Shown piece after piece: positions 9,109-18,142 of a stretch of 64,000 bases of DNA (position 1 is its first letter; every line of letters starts with the position of its first letter). The stretch lies in contig RPSH01000003.1 in assembly GCA_003946805.1 (NCBI GenBank), forward strand, positions 155,519-219,518, written 5' to 3'. Both the position numbers and the translations under genes were made by a program. The DNA comes from Bacillus sp. 2B10 (GTDB lineage Bacteria > Pseudomonadota > Alphaproteobacteria > Sphingomonadales > Sphingomonadaceae). The notes beneath the pieces were generated by a model, which was given only the letters and a program-made list of their open reading frames with translations, did no database searches and was not told where the DNA came from.

Positions 9109-10035
9109 GTGACGATCCAGCATGTAACCGGCGGGACCGAGACGCCCGGCATCCCGCGCACGCTGTTCGCGATGCCGCCGGGCATGGCGATCCGCTACGA
9201 CCAGCCCGATGCGCGGCTGGCCGATTACATCACCGGCTATCACCTCTATGCCGCCAGCGGGCCGGCGGCGACGGGACTGGAGAACTGGTTCCTGCCGGGC
9301 ACCGCCAATGTCCGCGTGACGCTGGACGCCGGGCCGATCGCGGTGTCGATCGGGCGCTTCACATGCGAATCCCTTCCGCAGGCCAGTCTGTTCGGGCCGA
9401 CCAGCCATGCGATCCACACTGTCACGAACGGCGGGGTGATGATCGGGTTCGGCATCAGTGCGCTGGGCTGGTCGCGATTCTTCGACGGCGGGGCGGATCG
9501 CCATGCCGACCGGATCGTGCCGCTCGACGATGCGGCGCCGGGGTTCGGGCAGCGGCTGGTCGCGACGCTGTCGGCGGTGCGCGACGAACGGGGGGTGAAG
9601 CCGACGCTCGACCGGTTCCTGCTGGACGAGATCGGTCCGCCCTCCGCGGACGAGGAGCAGATCCGGGCGATCGCGCGGCTGGTGACCGACGACACCCCCG
9701 ATGCGATCGCCGAGGTGGCGGAACGCTGGGGGATGTCGCCCGAGCGGCTGCGGCGACTGTGCAAGCGGCATTTCGGCTTCGTGCCCAAGACGCTGCTGAT
9801 CCGGTCGCGCTTCCTGCGTTCGCTGGTGCCGCTGATCGAGGCGAAGGGCGAGATCGACTATTCGAACATCGATCCGGGCTATGTCAGCGCATCGCACTTC
9901 CTGCGCGATGCCCATGCCGTGCTGGGGACGACGCCGCGCCGGTTCCTGCATGCGCAGACCGAGTTCCTGGTGGCGAGCCTGCGGGCGCGGGCGGCGGTGC
10001 TGGGCAGCGCGACGCAGGCGTTGCACCGGTTGTAG
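9109..10035 (+). CDS. AraC-family transcriptional regulator
   Basis: A 308-residue protein with a C-terminal AraC-type DNA-binding region (about residues 190-290): the helix-turn-helix segments AEVAERWGMSPERLRRLCKRHFG and SNIDPGYVSASHFLRDAHAVLG, followed by TPRRFLHAQ, fit the family. The N-terminal 180 residues would be a ligand-binding cupin-like domain but carry no motif that names the ligand. The start is a GTG six bases behind the HerA stop, so the two genes are probably one transcript. The target genes cannot be told from the sequence. Confidence 0.82.
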   Translation: MTIQHVTGGTETPGIPRTLFAMPPGMAIRYDQPDARLADYITGYHLYAASGPAATGLENWFLPGTANVRVTLDAGPIAVSIGRFTCESLPQASLFGPTSHAIHTVTNGGVMIGFGISALGWSRFFDGGADRHADRIVPLDDAAPGFGQRLVATLSAVRDERGVKPTLDRFLLDEIGPPSADEEQIRAIARLVTDDTPDAIAEVAERWGMSPERLRRLCKRHFGFVPKTLLIRSRFLRSLVPLIEAKGEIDYSNIDPGYVSASHFLRDAHAVLGTTPRRFLHAQTEFLVASLRARAAVLGSATQALHRL

Positions 10036-10063
10036 GGGCGAGTTCTTACCTTCTGTCCACAAA

Positions 10064-10148
10064 CGTCATTCCAGCGCAGGCTGGAATCTCCCGTGGCAGG
10101 CAGACCGCCCTTGCAACGGGGATATCCCAGCCTGCGCTGGGATGACGT
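10064..10148. repeat. Intergenic inverted repeat, GTCATTCCAGC type
   Basis: CGTCATTCCAGCGCAGGCTGG (first 20 bases or so from 10064) and its near-complement CCCAGCCTGCGCTGGGATGACG ending at 10148 flank a short loop. Related elements lie at 15951-16046 and 38536-38618. The element sits between convergent genes and could form a long hairpin acting as an mRNA 3' end. Confidence 0.8.
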
Positions 10149-10189
10149 GCGTTGCAATGGAAGGGACGGCGTGACCCGCTCGCCCCGCG

Positions 10190-11470
10190 TCACATCGCCG
10201 CCAGCAGCGCCTCGATCGTGACGAAGGCGAAGGCTACCGAGCTGTCTGCCACGCCATAGGGAATGAATATGCGGTCGCCGTGGCGCAGCGCGCCGCATGA
10301 ATAGACGACGTTGGGGACGTAGCCCTCGCGGTCCTCGTTCGCCGCCGCGAGGATCGGTTCGCGGGTGCGGCCGATCACCCTCGACGGATCGTCCTTGTCG
10401 AGCAGCACCGCGCCGATCGCATATTTGCGCATCGCGCCGACGCCATGGGTCAGCAGCAGCCAGCCCTGGTCGATCTCGATCGGCGGGCCGCAATTGCCGA
10501 TCTGCACCAGCTCCCACGGATAGACGGGCTTGAGCAGCAGCTCGCCCTCGTCCCAATGGGTCAGCGTGTCGGATTTGATGAGGAACAGGTTTTCGCCGTC
10601 CTGCCGGCCGATCATCATGTACTGGCCGTTCACCTTGCGCGGGAACAGGCCCATGCCCTTGTTCCGCGCGGCGCTGCCAGTCATCGGGACGAGGTCGAAC
10701 GCGCGGAAGTCGCGGGTGCGCAGCAGCTCCGACTGGATCATCGAGCCATTATAGGCGGTGTAGGTGCCGAGCCATTCGGACGTGCCGTCGTCATGGGTGA
10801 AGTGGACGAGGCGCATGTCCTCCAGCCCCTTCGACTGCGCCTGCGTGATCGGGAAGATCACCGTGCCCGACAGCGTCGAATCGCGGTGGCGGAAGACGGT
10901 GACCTCGCCCTCGGGCGCCTCGTCCTCCTCGCCGATCGCGTCGGCGGCGGTGGCGAAGGGCGGCTCGGGCGCCAGCACCAGTTCGTTCTCGTCGGTGATG
11001 ATGCCTTCGCGGAAGGCGACCGACGAGATATGCCCTTCGCCGACCGCGCGCAGCGACATCAGGATGCGCAGGGATCCGTCGGGCATGCCGGTCTGGTCGA
11101 AATGCGGCACCGCGCTGGGGTTCATCAGCGCGGCGGCGGCATAGCTGTATTCGTGGCAGAAATAGGCACCGATCAGCTGGCGCTTCTCGTCGCTGATCGT
11201 GCTGCCGTCGAGGCCGAGCACCGTCTCGATCTCGTCATAGCGGGTCATGAACACGCGGCGCGTCTGCCAATGGCGCGCCTCGAAGTCCTTGAGCACGGTT
11301 TCGAGCTGGGCGCGGGTTTCCTGGGCCGACATGGCCAGCACTTCGCCCACCAGCCGTTCGGTCCGGCTGGGGGCCGAACCGTTGCGCTGCCATGCGATAT
11401 GAAACGGGCGCACCACCACGCGCGAAGGGTCGGCGTAGAGCCGCATGGGGTGGTTGTAGATATCCAGCAT
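10190..11470 (-). CDS. Glycoside hydrolase family 130 protein (glycoside phosphorylase-like)
   Basis: A 426-residue five-bladed beta-propeller protein of the GH130 type, with segments such as GLEDMRLVHFTHDDG, YTAYNGSMIQSELL, NKGMGLFPRKVNGQYMMIGR and the late VGAMRKYAIGAVLLDKDDPSRVIGRT, typical of mannoside phosphorylases and related hydrolases. Characterised members phosphorolyse beta-mannosides or act as mannosidases; the substrate here is unknown. The start chosen (MLDIYNHPMRL, 11470) agrees with family N-termini; the open frame extends 34 codons further but into the preceding gene. It follows a GT4 glycosyltransferase with a 37-base gap, so a synthesising and a degrading or remodelling enzyme are co-expressed. 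Confidence 0.86.
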   Translation of the reverse strand: MLDIYNHPMRLYADPSRVVVRPFHIAWQRNGSAPSRTERLVGEVLAMSAQETRAQLETVLKDFEARHWQTRRVFMTRYDEIETVLGLDGSTISDEKRQLIGAYFCHEYSYAAAALMNPSAVPHFDQTGMPDGSLRILMSLRAVGEGHISSVAFREGIITDENELVLAPEPPFATAADAIGEEDEAPEGEVTVFRHRDSTLSGTVIFPITQAQSKGLEDMRLVHFTHDDGTSEWLGTYTAYNGSMIQSELLRTRDFRAFDLVPMTGSAARNKGMGLFPRKVNGQYMMIGRQDGENLFLIKSDTLTHWDEGELLLKPVYPWELVQIGNCGPPIEIDQGWLLLTHGVGAMRKYAIGAVLLDKDDPSRVIGRTREPILAAANEDREGYVPNVVYSCGALRHGDRIFIPYGVADSSVAFAFVTIEALLAAM

Positions 11471-11507
11471 TCGCGCGTCCAATAGTCCCGGCAAATGCCG
11501 CGGCCGG

Positions 11508-13775
11508 TCAGGCCACGGCGCGGCGCGGGTCTGCCACGGATGCGCGTCCCTTTGAAAGGGCGGAAATCGCACAGGACGCCAATTGCAGCGCCAGAATCGA
11601 CTCCGCCCCCTGATTGCGGTTCAATCCGGTGGGCATCAGCCCGTCGAAACAGCCGCCGTCGCCGACCGTCGCCAGCGGCAGGTCGAGATCGTTGGCGCCG
11701 AGATACCAGTTATACGCCTTGATCGCCTCGTCGCGCCAGCGGACGTCGCCGGTCGCTTCCCATGCGGCGGCGCAGGTTTCGACGGTCGCCTGTGCCTCCA
11801 GCGGCTGCTGGTCGAAGGGCAGCGGCTCGGCATAGGGGCGGCCGAAGCTCTCGGTCCCGACCGCGCGGAAACGGCCCTCGGGCGAGGTCTGGCGCTCGAC
11901 GATCCAGTCGAGCGTGTCGAGCCCGACCTGCAGGAAATCGTCGCGCCCGAGCGCCTTGCCCGCACGGATCATCGCTTCGGGCAGGCGGGCATTGTCATAG
12001 GCCAGCACGATTTCGAACCAGCGCCATTCGGGCCGCCGCGCGGCATCCAGCAGCGTCACCAGTTCGTCGCCGAAGCGGGTCGCGATCTCGGTCGAGAGCG
12101 CATGGCCGGGATTGATGTCGAGCATCGCGACGGCGCCCAGCATCGCAAAGGCGCGCGCGCGCGGGCTGCCGAGGTCGAGCGCGATCGATGCGGTCTGTTC
12201 GTACAGCGACATCGCCCAGTCGCGGTGCTTGCGCGACTGCGCATCGCGCGCGGTGATCGCCAGCGCCCACAGCGTACGGCCGTTGGAATCCTCCGACCCC
12301 TCGTCCTCGCACCAGGTACGGTCGAAATTCATGAAGTTGCGGAAGCGGCGGCGATCGGGGTTCCACGCATATTGCAGGAACGAGGCGTAGATCGTCGTCC
12401 ACTTGTCGCGCAGGACGGGATCGATATCCTCGATCTGCGACATCAGGATCAGCGCGCGGGCATTGTCGTCGATGCAATAGCCGTGGCGACGATCGGGCAC
12501 CGAATAGATCGAATGCTGCAACATGCCGGTCGCGTCGCTCATCCGTTCGACGGCGGCGAAATCGGGCTTGAGCGCGGTCAGGTCGGTGCCGGGGCGCACC
12601 CGCCGGGGGCGGGTGGCCACCGCCTGCACGATTTCGGTCATCGCCGCGTGAGCAAGGCACGGGAACAGCATCGTCCGGCCGCGGGCATAGGCGCGCGATG
12701 CCAGCGTGTTGCGGCGTGCGTCATTGCCCAGCAGGTCGACGATCTCGCGCGCGAAGGCGGCGGCATCGCCGAAGTCGACGATCACCCCGTGCCCGTCGGC
12801 AAGGATTTCGGTCGCATGGACATAGGGGGTCGATACCACGACCTTGCCCACGCCCACCGCATAGGACAGCGTGCCCGACGTGATCTGCGCCGGGTTGCTG
12901 TACGGCGTGACGTACAGGTCGGCCGCCTGGAGATAGTCGAGCAGTTCGTCCTGTTCGACGAAACCGTCGAGGAAACAGACATTGTCGGCGACGCCCAGTT
13001 CGGCGGCCTGCGCCTTCAGCCGGTCGCGATACGCCTCGCCCTCATGCGCTACCAGATGCGGATGGGTCGCGCCCAGTACGACGTAGAGCGCGTCGGGGTG
13101 CGATGCGGCGACGGTCGGCATCGCCTCGATCATCGTTTCGATCCCCTTGTTCGGGGCAAGCAGGCCGAAGGTCAGGATGACCGGGCGATCGGTCCAGCCG
13201 AAGCGGCCCTTCATCGATCCGGGTTCGACGAACGGGCGGTCGTGGACGCCGTGCGGGATCGTCACGATCTTGCGCGCGTCGGTGCCATGGACGCGCATCA
13301 GGATCTCGCGGCCCTTGTCGGCCATCACGATCACCTTCGCGGCGCGGCGCAGCAACGCTTCGAGCACGCGACGCTCGTCGGCATTGGGATGTTCGAGGAT
13401 GGTGTGCAGCGTGATGACGACGGGGACGTTCACCCGGTCGAGCAACGCGACGATATGTTCGCCCGCCGACCCGCCATAGATGCCGTATTCGTGCTGCACC
13501 CACACCGCCTGCGCACCGCTCGCCTCGATCCGGCGGGCGGCGTCGAGATAGGCGATGCGATCGTCCTGCGCGATGGCATGGGTGACTTCGGGCGGATAGG
13601 CATAGGCGCCGGGGCGGTCGTCCATCGCATAGACGTCGACGGCAAGATCGGGGTAACGATCGCGCAGCGCATTGAACGTGTCGGTGGTGAAGGTCGCGAG
13701 CCCGCACTTGCGAGGCAGGAAATTACCGATCAGCGCGATGCGATCGAGCGATTCCGAGGCGACCGTCCGGTCCAT
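11508..13775 (-). CDS. Two-domain GT4 glycosyltransferase with C-terminal helical domain
   Basis: A 755-residue protein. Residues 1 to about 370 form a GT-B glycosyltransferase of family GT4: LIGNFLPRKCGLATFT at the N-terminus, ILTFGLLAPNKGIETMIEAM in the donor domain and YSNPAQITSGTLSYAVGVGKVVVSTPY near the end. The remaining 380 residues (EDEGSEDSNGRTLWALAITARD, NRNQGAESILALQLA) look like an alpha/alpha-toroid carbohydrate-binding or hydrolase-like domain. AAGGA lies seven bases upstream of the ATG at 13775. Paired with GH130 downstream, it probably makes or remodels a mannose-type glycan or glycoside; that is inference. The first 30 codons of the longer open frame are upstream noise. Confidence 0.85.
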   Translation of the reverse strand: MDRTVASESLDRIALIGNFLPRKCGLATFTTDTFNALRDRYPDLAVDVYAMDDRPGAYAYPPEVTHAIAQDDRIAYLDAARRIEASGAQAVWVQHEYGIYGGSAGEHIVALLDRVNVPVVITLHTILEHPNADERRVLEALLRRAAKVIVMADKGREILMRVHGTDARKIVTIPHGVHDRPFVEPGSMKGRFGWTDRPVILTFGLLAPNKGIETMIEAMPTVAASHPDALYVVLGATHPHLVAHEGEAYRDRLKAQAAELGVADNVCFLDGFVEQDELLDYLQAADLYVTPYSNPAQITSGTLSYAVGVGKVVVSTPYVHATEILADGHGVIVDFGDAAAFAREIVDLLGNDARRNTLASRAYARGRTMLFPCLAHAAMTEIVQAVATRPRRVRPGTDLTALKPDFAAVERMSDATGMLQHSIYSVPDRRHGYCIDDNARALILMSQIEDIDPVLRDKWTTIYASFLQYAWNPDRRRFRNFMNFDRTWCEDEGSEDSNGRTLWALAITARDAQSRKHRDWAMSLYEQTASIALDLGSPRARAFAMLGAVAMLDINPGHALSTEIATRFGDELVTLLDAARRPEWRWFEIVLAYDNARLPEAMIRAGKALGRDDFLQVGLDTLDWIVERQTSPEGRFRAVGTESFGRPYAEPLPFDQQPLEAQATVETCAAAWEATGDVRWRDEAIKAYNWYLGANDLDLPLATVGDGGCFDGLMPTGLNRNQGAESILALQLASCAISALSKGRASVADPRRAVA

Positions 13776-13916
13776 CTGCGTTCCTTTTGTGGCGTTGCGG
13801 GAACGACCGGCAAAGCGCGGTGTCCGCAAATGGAAACATTTCGACACGCTGAATGGTTGCAATAATTGTGCAGTGCGACACGATTCGCGTGGCGAGTTGC
13901 CCCGGGCGTGCGACGA

Positions 13917-14369
13917 TCAGCCGCGCCCGCGATATCCCGGCACGTCCTGATCGGGAATCCATACCGCCCGGGGCGGTTCGCCCGATTGCCAGAACACGTC
14001 GATCGGGATGCCGCCCCGCGGATACCAATAGCCGCCGATGCGCAGCCACACCGGCCGCATCTCCGCGACCAGCCGCTCGGCGATGCCGACGGTGCAATCC
14101 TCGTGGAACGCGGCGTGGTTGCGGAAGCTGCCGAGGAACAGCTTCAGCGATTTCGATTCGACGATCGTCGCGGCCGGTACGTAATCGATCACCAGATGCG
14201 CGAAATCGGGCTGGCCGGTGACCGGGCAGAGCGAGGTGAATTCGGGCGCGGTGAAGCGCACCAGATAGGGCGAGGCGCGCGGATTGGGAACATAATCGAG
14301 TTCGGCGGCTTCCGGAGTTGCGGGAAGCGGGCTGGCCTGGCCAAGGAATTTCGGGTCCATGGCCCCCAT
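13917..14369 (-). CDS. queF: NADPH-dependent 7-cyano-7-deazaguanine reductase QueF
   Basis: A 150-residue unimodular QueF, the enzyme that reduces preQ0 to preQ1 in queuosine biosynthesis. The catalytic Cys48 lies in [13 protein letters not shown] with Asp55 nearby, and the family signature [20 protein letters not shown] spans residues 71-90. The start is ambiguous: the ATG at 14369 ([10 protein letters not shown]) or the ATG at 14360 (MDPKFLG), the latter preceded by GGGGG. The gene is divergent from the photolyase gene at 14390, so both promoters must lie within or very near the coding starts. No other queuosine genes are in the window. Confidence 0.94.
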   Translation of the reverse strand: MGAMDPKFLGQASPLPATPEAAELDYVPNPRASPYLVRFTAPEFTSLCPVTGQPDFAHLVIDYVPAATIVESKSLKLFLGSFRNHAAFHEDCTVGIAERLVAEMRPVWLRIGGYWYPRGGIPIDVFWQSGEPPRAVWIPDQDVPGYRGRG

Positions 14370-14389
14370 GTAGAAGGGACGGCGCACGA

Positions 14390-15937
14390 ATGGAACGGGT
14401 GCTGATCCCGGTGCTGGGCGATCAATTGTCGCCGGGACTGTCGTCGCTGGCCGATGCCGACCCCGAACACACGACGATCCTGATGATGGAGGTGGTCGAG
14501 GAAGCGACCTATGTCCGCCATCATCCCAGGAAGATCGCGTTCCTGTTCGCCGCGATGCGCCATCATGCCGCGGCGCTCAGCGAAAAGGGCTGGAGCGTGG
14601 ATTATGTCCGGCTGGACGATCCCGACAATGCCGGCAGCTTCACCGCCGAGGTCGCGCGCGCGGTCGAGCGCCATGATCCGAGCCGGATCGTCGTCACCGA
14701 AGCCGGCGAATGGCGCGTACAGGCGATGCTGGACGCGTGGGAGACGCTCTTCGGCATACCGGTGTCGATCCGCCCCGACACCCGGTTCCTGTGTTCGCAC
14801 GACCGCTTCACCCAGTGGGCCGACGACCGGCGCGAGCTGCGCATGGAATTCTTCTACCGCGAGATGCGGCGCGAGACCGGGCTGCTGATGGACGGGGACA
14901 AGCCGGTCGGGGGCAAGTGGAATTTCGACCACGACAACCGCAAGCCGGCCACGCGCGACCTGCTGATGCCCCGCCCGCTGTCGTTCAAGCCGGACGACGT
15001 GACGCAGGAGGTGCTGGCGCTGGTCGGCGAACGGTTCGGGCACCATGCCGGGACGCTCGACGGGTTCGACTTCGCGGTGACGCGCAAGGACGCCCTGCGC
15101 CAGCAGCGCGCGTTCCTCGCCCATGCCCTGCCCGGTTTCGGCGACAATCAGGACGCGATGCTGACCGACGAGCCGTATCTGTGGCACGCGGTCCTCTCCC
15201 CCTACATCAATGCCGGGCTGCTCGATCCGATCGACCTGTGTCGTGCGGTCGAGAAGGAATATGCCACGGGCAAGGTGCCGATCAACGCGGCGGAAGGCTT
15301 CATCCGCCAGATCATCGGCTGGCGCGAGTTCGTGCGCGGCATCTACTGGCGCGAGGGGCCGGACTATGTGACGCGCAACTTCCTGAACGCGAAGCGCGAC
15401 CTGCCGGGCTTCTACTGGACCGGCGAGACCGACATGCACTGCCTTTCGCAGGCGATCGGGCAGACGCTGTCGAACGCCTATGCCCATCATATCCAGCGGT
15501 TGATGGTGACCGGCAATTTCGCGCTGCTGATCGGTGCCGAGCCGCAGCAGGTGCACCGCTGGTATCTGGAGGTCTATGCCGACGCCTATGAATGGGTCGA
15601 GCTGCCCAACACGCTGGGGATGAGCCAGTTCGGCGATGGCGGGCTGCTGGGGTCGAAACCCTATGCGTCGTCGGGCGCTTATATCGACCGGATGTCGGAT
15701 TATTGCGGGCATTGCCGCTACGACGTGAAGCAGCGCACCGGGCCCGATGCATGTCCGTTCAATGCGTTGTACTGGGACTTCCTCGTCCGCAATCGCGGGA
15801 AGTTCGGCAACAATCCGCGGATGGCGATGCCGTACCGGACGTGGGACAAGATGGCCGGGGATACGCAGCGCGAATTGCGTGGGCAGGCGAAGGGGTTCCT
15901 GAAGGCGCTGGACGAATTGCCGCGGTACGAAGGGTGA
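14390..15937 (+). CDS. Iron-sulfur bacterial cryptochrome/photolyase (PhrB-like)
   Basis: A 515-residue photolyase-superfamily flavoprotein. Cys351, Cys439, Cys442 and Cys455 ([17 protein letters not shown]) match in spacing the four ligands of the [4Fe-4S] cluster in the Agrobacterium PhrB (6-4) photolyase, offset by one residue. The N-terminus ([15 protein letters not shown]) and segments [10 protein letters not shown] and [19 protein letters not shown] also fit the FeS-BCP group. The expected role is light-driven repair of UV photoproducts, probably (6-4), using FAD and a lumazine antenna. The ATG at 14390 begins the conserved N-terminus. It is divergent from queF. A repeat element follows the gene. 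Confidence 0.93.
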   Translation: MERVLIPVLGDQLSPGLSSLADADPEHTTILMMEVVEEATYVRHHPRKIAFLFAAMRHHAAALSEKGWSVDYVRLDDPDNAGSFTAEVARAVERHDPSRIVVTEAGEWRVQAMLDAWETLFGIPVSIRPDTRFLCSHDRFTQWADDRRELRMEFFYREMRRETGLLMDGDKPVGGKWNFDHDNRKPATRDLLMPRPLSFKPDDVTQEVLALVGERFGHHAGTLDGFDFAVTRKDALRQQRAFLAHALPGFGDNQDAMLTDEPYLWHAVLSPYINAGLLDPIDLCRAVEKEYATGKVPINAAEGFIRQIIGWREFVRGIYWREGPDYVTRNFLNAKRDLPGFYWTGETDMHCLSQAIGQTLSNAYAHHIQRLMVTGNFALLIGAEPQQVHRWYLEVYADAYEWVELPNTLGMSQFGDGGLLGSKPYASSGAYIDRMSDYCGHCRYDVKQRTGPDACPFNALYWDFLVRNRGKFGNNPRMAMPYRTWDKMAGDTQRELRGQAKGFLKALDELPRYEG

Positions 15938-15950
15938 GTTCACCCCCCTT

Positions 15951-16046
15951 CGTCATTCCCGCGAAGGCGGGAATCCATAGCCGCAACGCTCACCGCTCCA
16001 GCCGAAAGGCCGGCGCATATGGATTCCCGCCTCCGCGGGAATGACG
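15951..16046. repeat. Intergenic inverted repeat, CGTCATTCCCGC type
   Basis: CGTCATTCCCGC plus GAAGGCGGGAATCCATA on the left matches TATGGATTCCCGCC plus TCCGCGGGAATGACG on the right as an inverted repeat of about 30 bases. It lies between the photolyase and sulfurtransferase genes, both on the plus strand. The core GTCATTCC word is shared with the elements at 10064 and 38536. Confidence 0.82.
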
Positions 16047-16121
16047 AACGACAGCTGCCGTCAGGCGGCGAAGCACAACCCGGCGCTTGACCCTCGGGTG
16101 GCGCGGCCTAAGCCTTGCCCC

Positions 16122-16952
16122 ATGCAATCGCTCGTCTCCACCGCATGGCTCGCCGACCGGCTCGGCACCCCCGGGCTGATCGTCCTCGATGCGACCTTCG
16201 TTCCCGTCCAGCCCGATCCGCCGCGCGACGAGGCCGCCGAATATCGCAGCGGTCATATTCCCCGCGCGCGTTTCCTCGACCTGCGGGCGCTGTCGACCGG
16301 GCAGGCGACGTCGCTGCCCGCCGCCGACAAGCTGGCCGGGCGGCTGGGGGCGATCGGGGTGGGCGACGATGCGCAGGTCGTGCTGTACGACAACTCGCCG
16401 CACCATAGCGCGGCGCGGGCATGGTGGCTGCTGCGCCGGTTCGCGCGCGGACTGCCGGTCGCCATTCTAGATGGCGGTTTCGCCCGATGGCGGGCCGAGG
16501 GGCGGCCGGTGGAGGCCGGCGTCGATCGGCCGACACCGACCCGCTTCGGCGCCGATCCCGACCTTGCCGCCGTCCGGACCAGGGCGATGGTGCTGGCGGC
16601 CCTCGACAAGGACGGGGCGCAGCTGGTCGATGCACGATCGCCGGCGCGGTTCGACGGCAGCGAGGCCGATCCGCGCGGGCTGCCGTCGGGGCATATTCCG
16701 GGGAGCATCAACCTGCATTACGCGCGCTTCTTCCGCGACGACGGGACGTGGCGGTCGCCCGGGGAACTGGCGGCGCTGTTCGCGGCTGCGGGCGTCGATC
16801 TCGACCGGCCGGTCACGACGACCTGCGGGTCGGGCATCACCGCGGCGATCCCCGCCTTCGCGCTGCACCTGCTCGGCCGCGATGCCGCGCTGTACGACGG
16901 CAGCTGGGGCGAATGGGCCGCCGATCCGCAGACGCCGAAGGTGACGGCATGA
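16122..16952 (+). CDS. sseA: Sulfurtransferase (3-mercaptopyruvate/thiosulfate type, tandem rhodanese)
   Basis: A 276-residue tandem rhodanese protein. The inactive N-terminal domain (YRSGHIPRARFLDL, LYDNSPHHSAARAWWLLRRF) is followed by the catalytic domain with LPSGHIPGSINL and the active-site loop CGSGITA carrying Cys235. The CGSG[V/I]TA loop is the version found in 3-mercaptopyruvate sulfurtransferases. The enzyme moves sulfane sulfur to thiols or cyanide in the cytoplasm. The stop overlaps the start of the downstream PLP lyase (ATGA), consistent with joint sulfur amino acid metabolism. The start is the ATG at 16122; the open frame upstream runs into the repeat element. Confidence 0.92.
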   Translation: MQSLVSTAWLADRLGTPGLIVLDATFVPVQPDPPRDEAAEYRSGHIPRARFLDLRALSTGQATSLPAADKLAGRLGAIGVGDDAQVVLYDNSPHHSAARAWWLLRRFARGLPVAILDGGFARWRAEGRPVEAGVDRPTPTRFGADPDLAAVRTRAMVLAALDKDGAQLVDARSPARFDGSEADPRGLPSGHIPGSINLHYARFFRDDGTWRSPGELAALFAAAGVDLDRPVTTTCGSGITAAIPAFALHLLGRDAALYDGSWGEWAADPQTPKVTA

Positions 16953-18142
16953 GCGCGTCCGACACGCCGCGATCGCCCGCGACCCGCGTCGTCACCGGCG
17001 GGCGGCGCGACGCATGGACCGCGGGCGTGGTCAACGTCCCCGTCTGGCGCGCGTCGACGATCCTGTACGACGACGTCGCCGCGCTGCGTGCGGCGGCCGG
17101 CGCGGACACGCATCACAAGCTGTATTACGGCCGGCGCGGCACGCCGACGCAATGGTCGCTGGCCGAGGCGCTGACCGAACTGGAGCCGGGGGCGGAGGGC
17201 ACGCTGCTCTATCCGTCGGGGGTGGCGGCGATCACCACCGCGCTGCTCGCCTTCCTGAAGCCCGGCGATCACCTGTTGCTGCCCGACAGCGCCTATGACC
17301 CGACGCGGGCGTTCGCGCTGGGGATGCTGCGCACCATCGGGGTGACGACGACGCTGTACGATCCGGTGATCGGCGCGGGCATCGCCGGGTTGATGACCCC
17401 GGCGACCAGAGTGCTGTTCCTCGAAAGCCCCGGCAGCCTCACCTTCGAGGTGCAGGACGTGCCGGCGATGACGCGGATCGCGCGCGAACGCGGCATCACC
17501 ACGATCCTCGACAATACGTGGGCGACGCCGCTGCTGTTCCCGGCGATGGCGCACGGTGTCGATGTGACGATCATGGCCTGTACCAAATATGTCGTCGGCC
17601 ATTCGGACGCGATGTTGGGATCGGCGACGGCGGTCGCGTCGCACTGGCAGGCCTTGCGCGACGCGACCTATCAGCTGGGGCAGCATGTCGGCCCGGACGA
17701 TGCCGCATTGGGCGCGCGGGGGCTGCGCACCATGGCGGTGCGGCTGAAGCAGCATGGCGAATCGTCGATCCGCATCGCGAAGTGGCTGGCCGGACAGGAC
17801 GGCGTCGCGCGGGTGCTGCACCCGGCGCTGCCCGGCTGTCCGGGACACGACATCTTCACGCGCGATTTCCGGGGGAGCGCCGGGCTGTTCGCCTTCGTCC
17901 TTGATGGGGGCAGCGATGCGGGGCGCGTCGCGCTGATCGACGGGCTCGACCTGTTCGGCATCGGCTATAGCTGGGGCGGGTTCGAAAGCCTTGCGCTGCC
18001 GATCGATCCGCATCGCTATCGCAGCGTCACCCGCGCCGAACCGGAAGGGCCGATGATCCGGTTGCAGATCGGGCTGGAGGACACCGACGACCTGATCGCC
18101 GATCTCGCCGCCGGGCTCGCCTGTTACCGGGCGGCGCGGTGA
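16949..18142 (+). CDS. metC: Cystathionine beta-lyase-type PLP enzyme
   Basis: A 397-residue enzyme of the Cys/Met-metabolism PLP family. The cofactor lysine is Lys213 in MACTKYVVGHSD; the upstream YYGRRGTPTQWSLAEALTELE and the late IGYSWGGFESL are family signatures, and the combination resembles cystathionine beta-lyase (MetC), which converts cystathionine to homocysteine, pyruvate and ammonia. Close relatives with gamma-synthase or desulfhydrase activity cannot be excluded. It sits between the sulfurtransferase and an MscS channel, overlapping each by four bases (ATGA and GTGA), so the three form one translationally coupled operon. Confidence 0.9.
   Translation: MSASDTPRSPATRVVTGGRRDAWTAGVVNVPVWRASTILYDDVAALRAAAGADTHHKLYYGRRGTPTQWSLAEALTELEPGAEGTLLYPSGVAAITTALLAFLKPGDHLLLPDSAYDPTRAFALGMLRTIGVTTTLYDPVIGAGIAGLMTPATRVLFLESPGSLTFEVQDVPAMTRIARERGITTILDNTWATPLLFPAMAHGVDVTIMACTKYVVGHSDAMLGSATAVASHWQALRDATYQLGQHVGPDDAALGARGLRTMAVRLKQHGESSIRIAKWLAGQDGVARVLHPALPGCPGHDIFTRDFRGSAGLFAFVLDGGSDAGRVALIDGLDLFGIGYSWGGFESLALPIDPHRYRSVTRAEPEGPMIRLQIGLEDTDDLIADLAAGLACYRAAR

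Noticed and set aside
5716..10062. A 1448-codon open frame on the minus strand
   Set aside because: It lies antisense to degP, the HerA-like gene and the araC gene, all of which have clear family motifs, and its composition (Arg, Gln, Asp, His, Gly) is typical of the reverse reading of GC-rich codons.
14189..15943. A 584-codon minus-strand frame covering the photolyase locus
   Set aside because: It covers the photolyase antisense and enters queF in the wrong frame; no family features.
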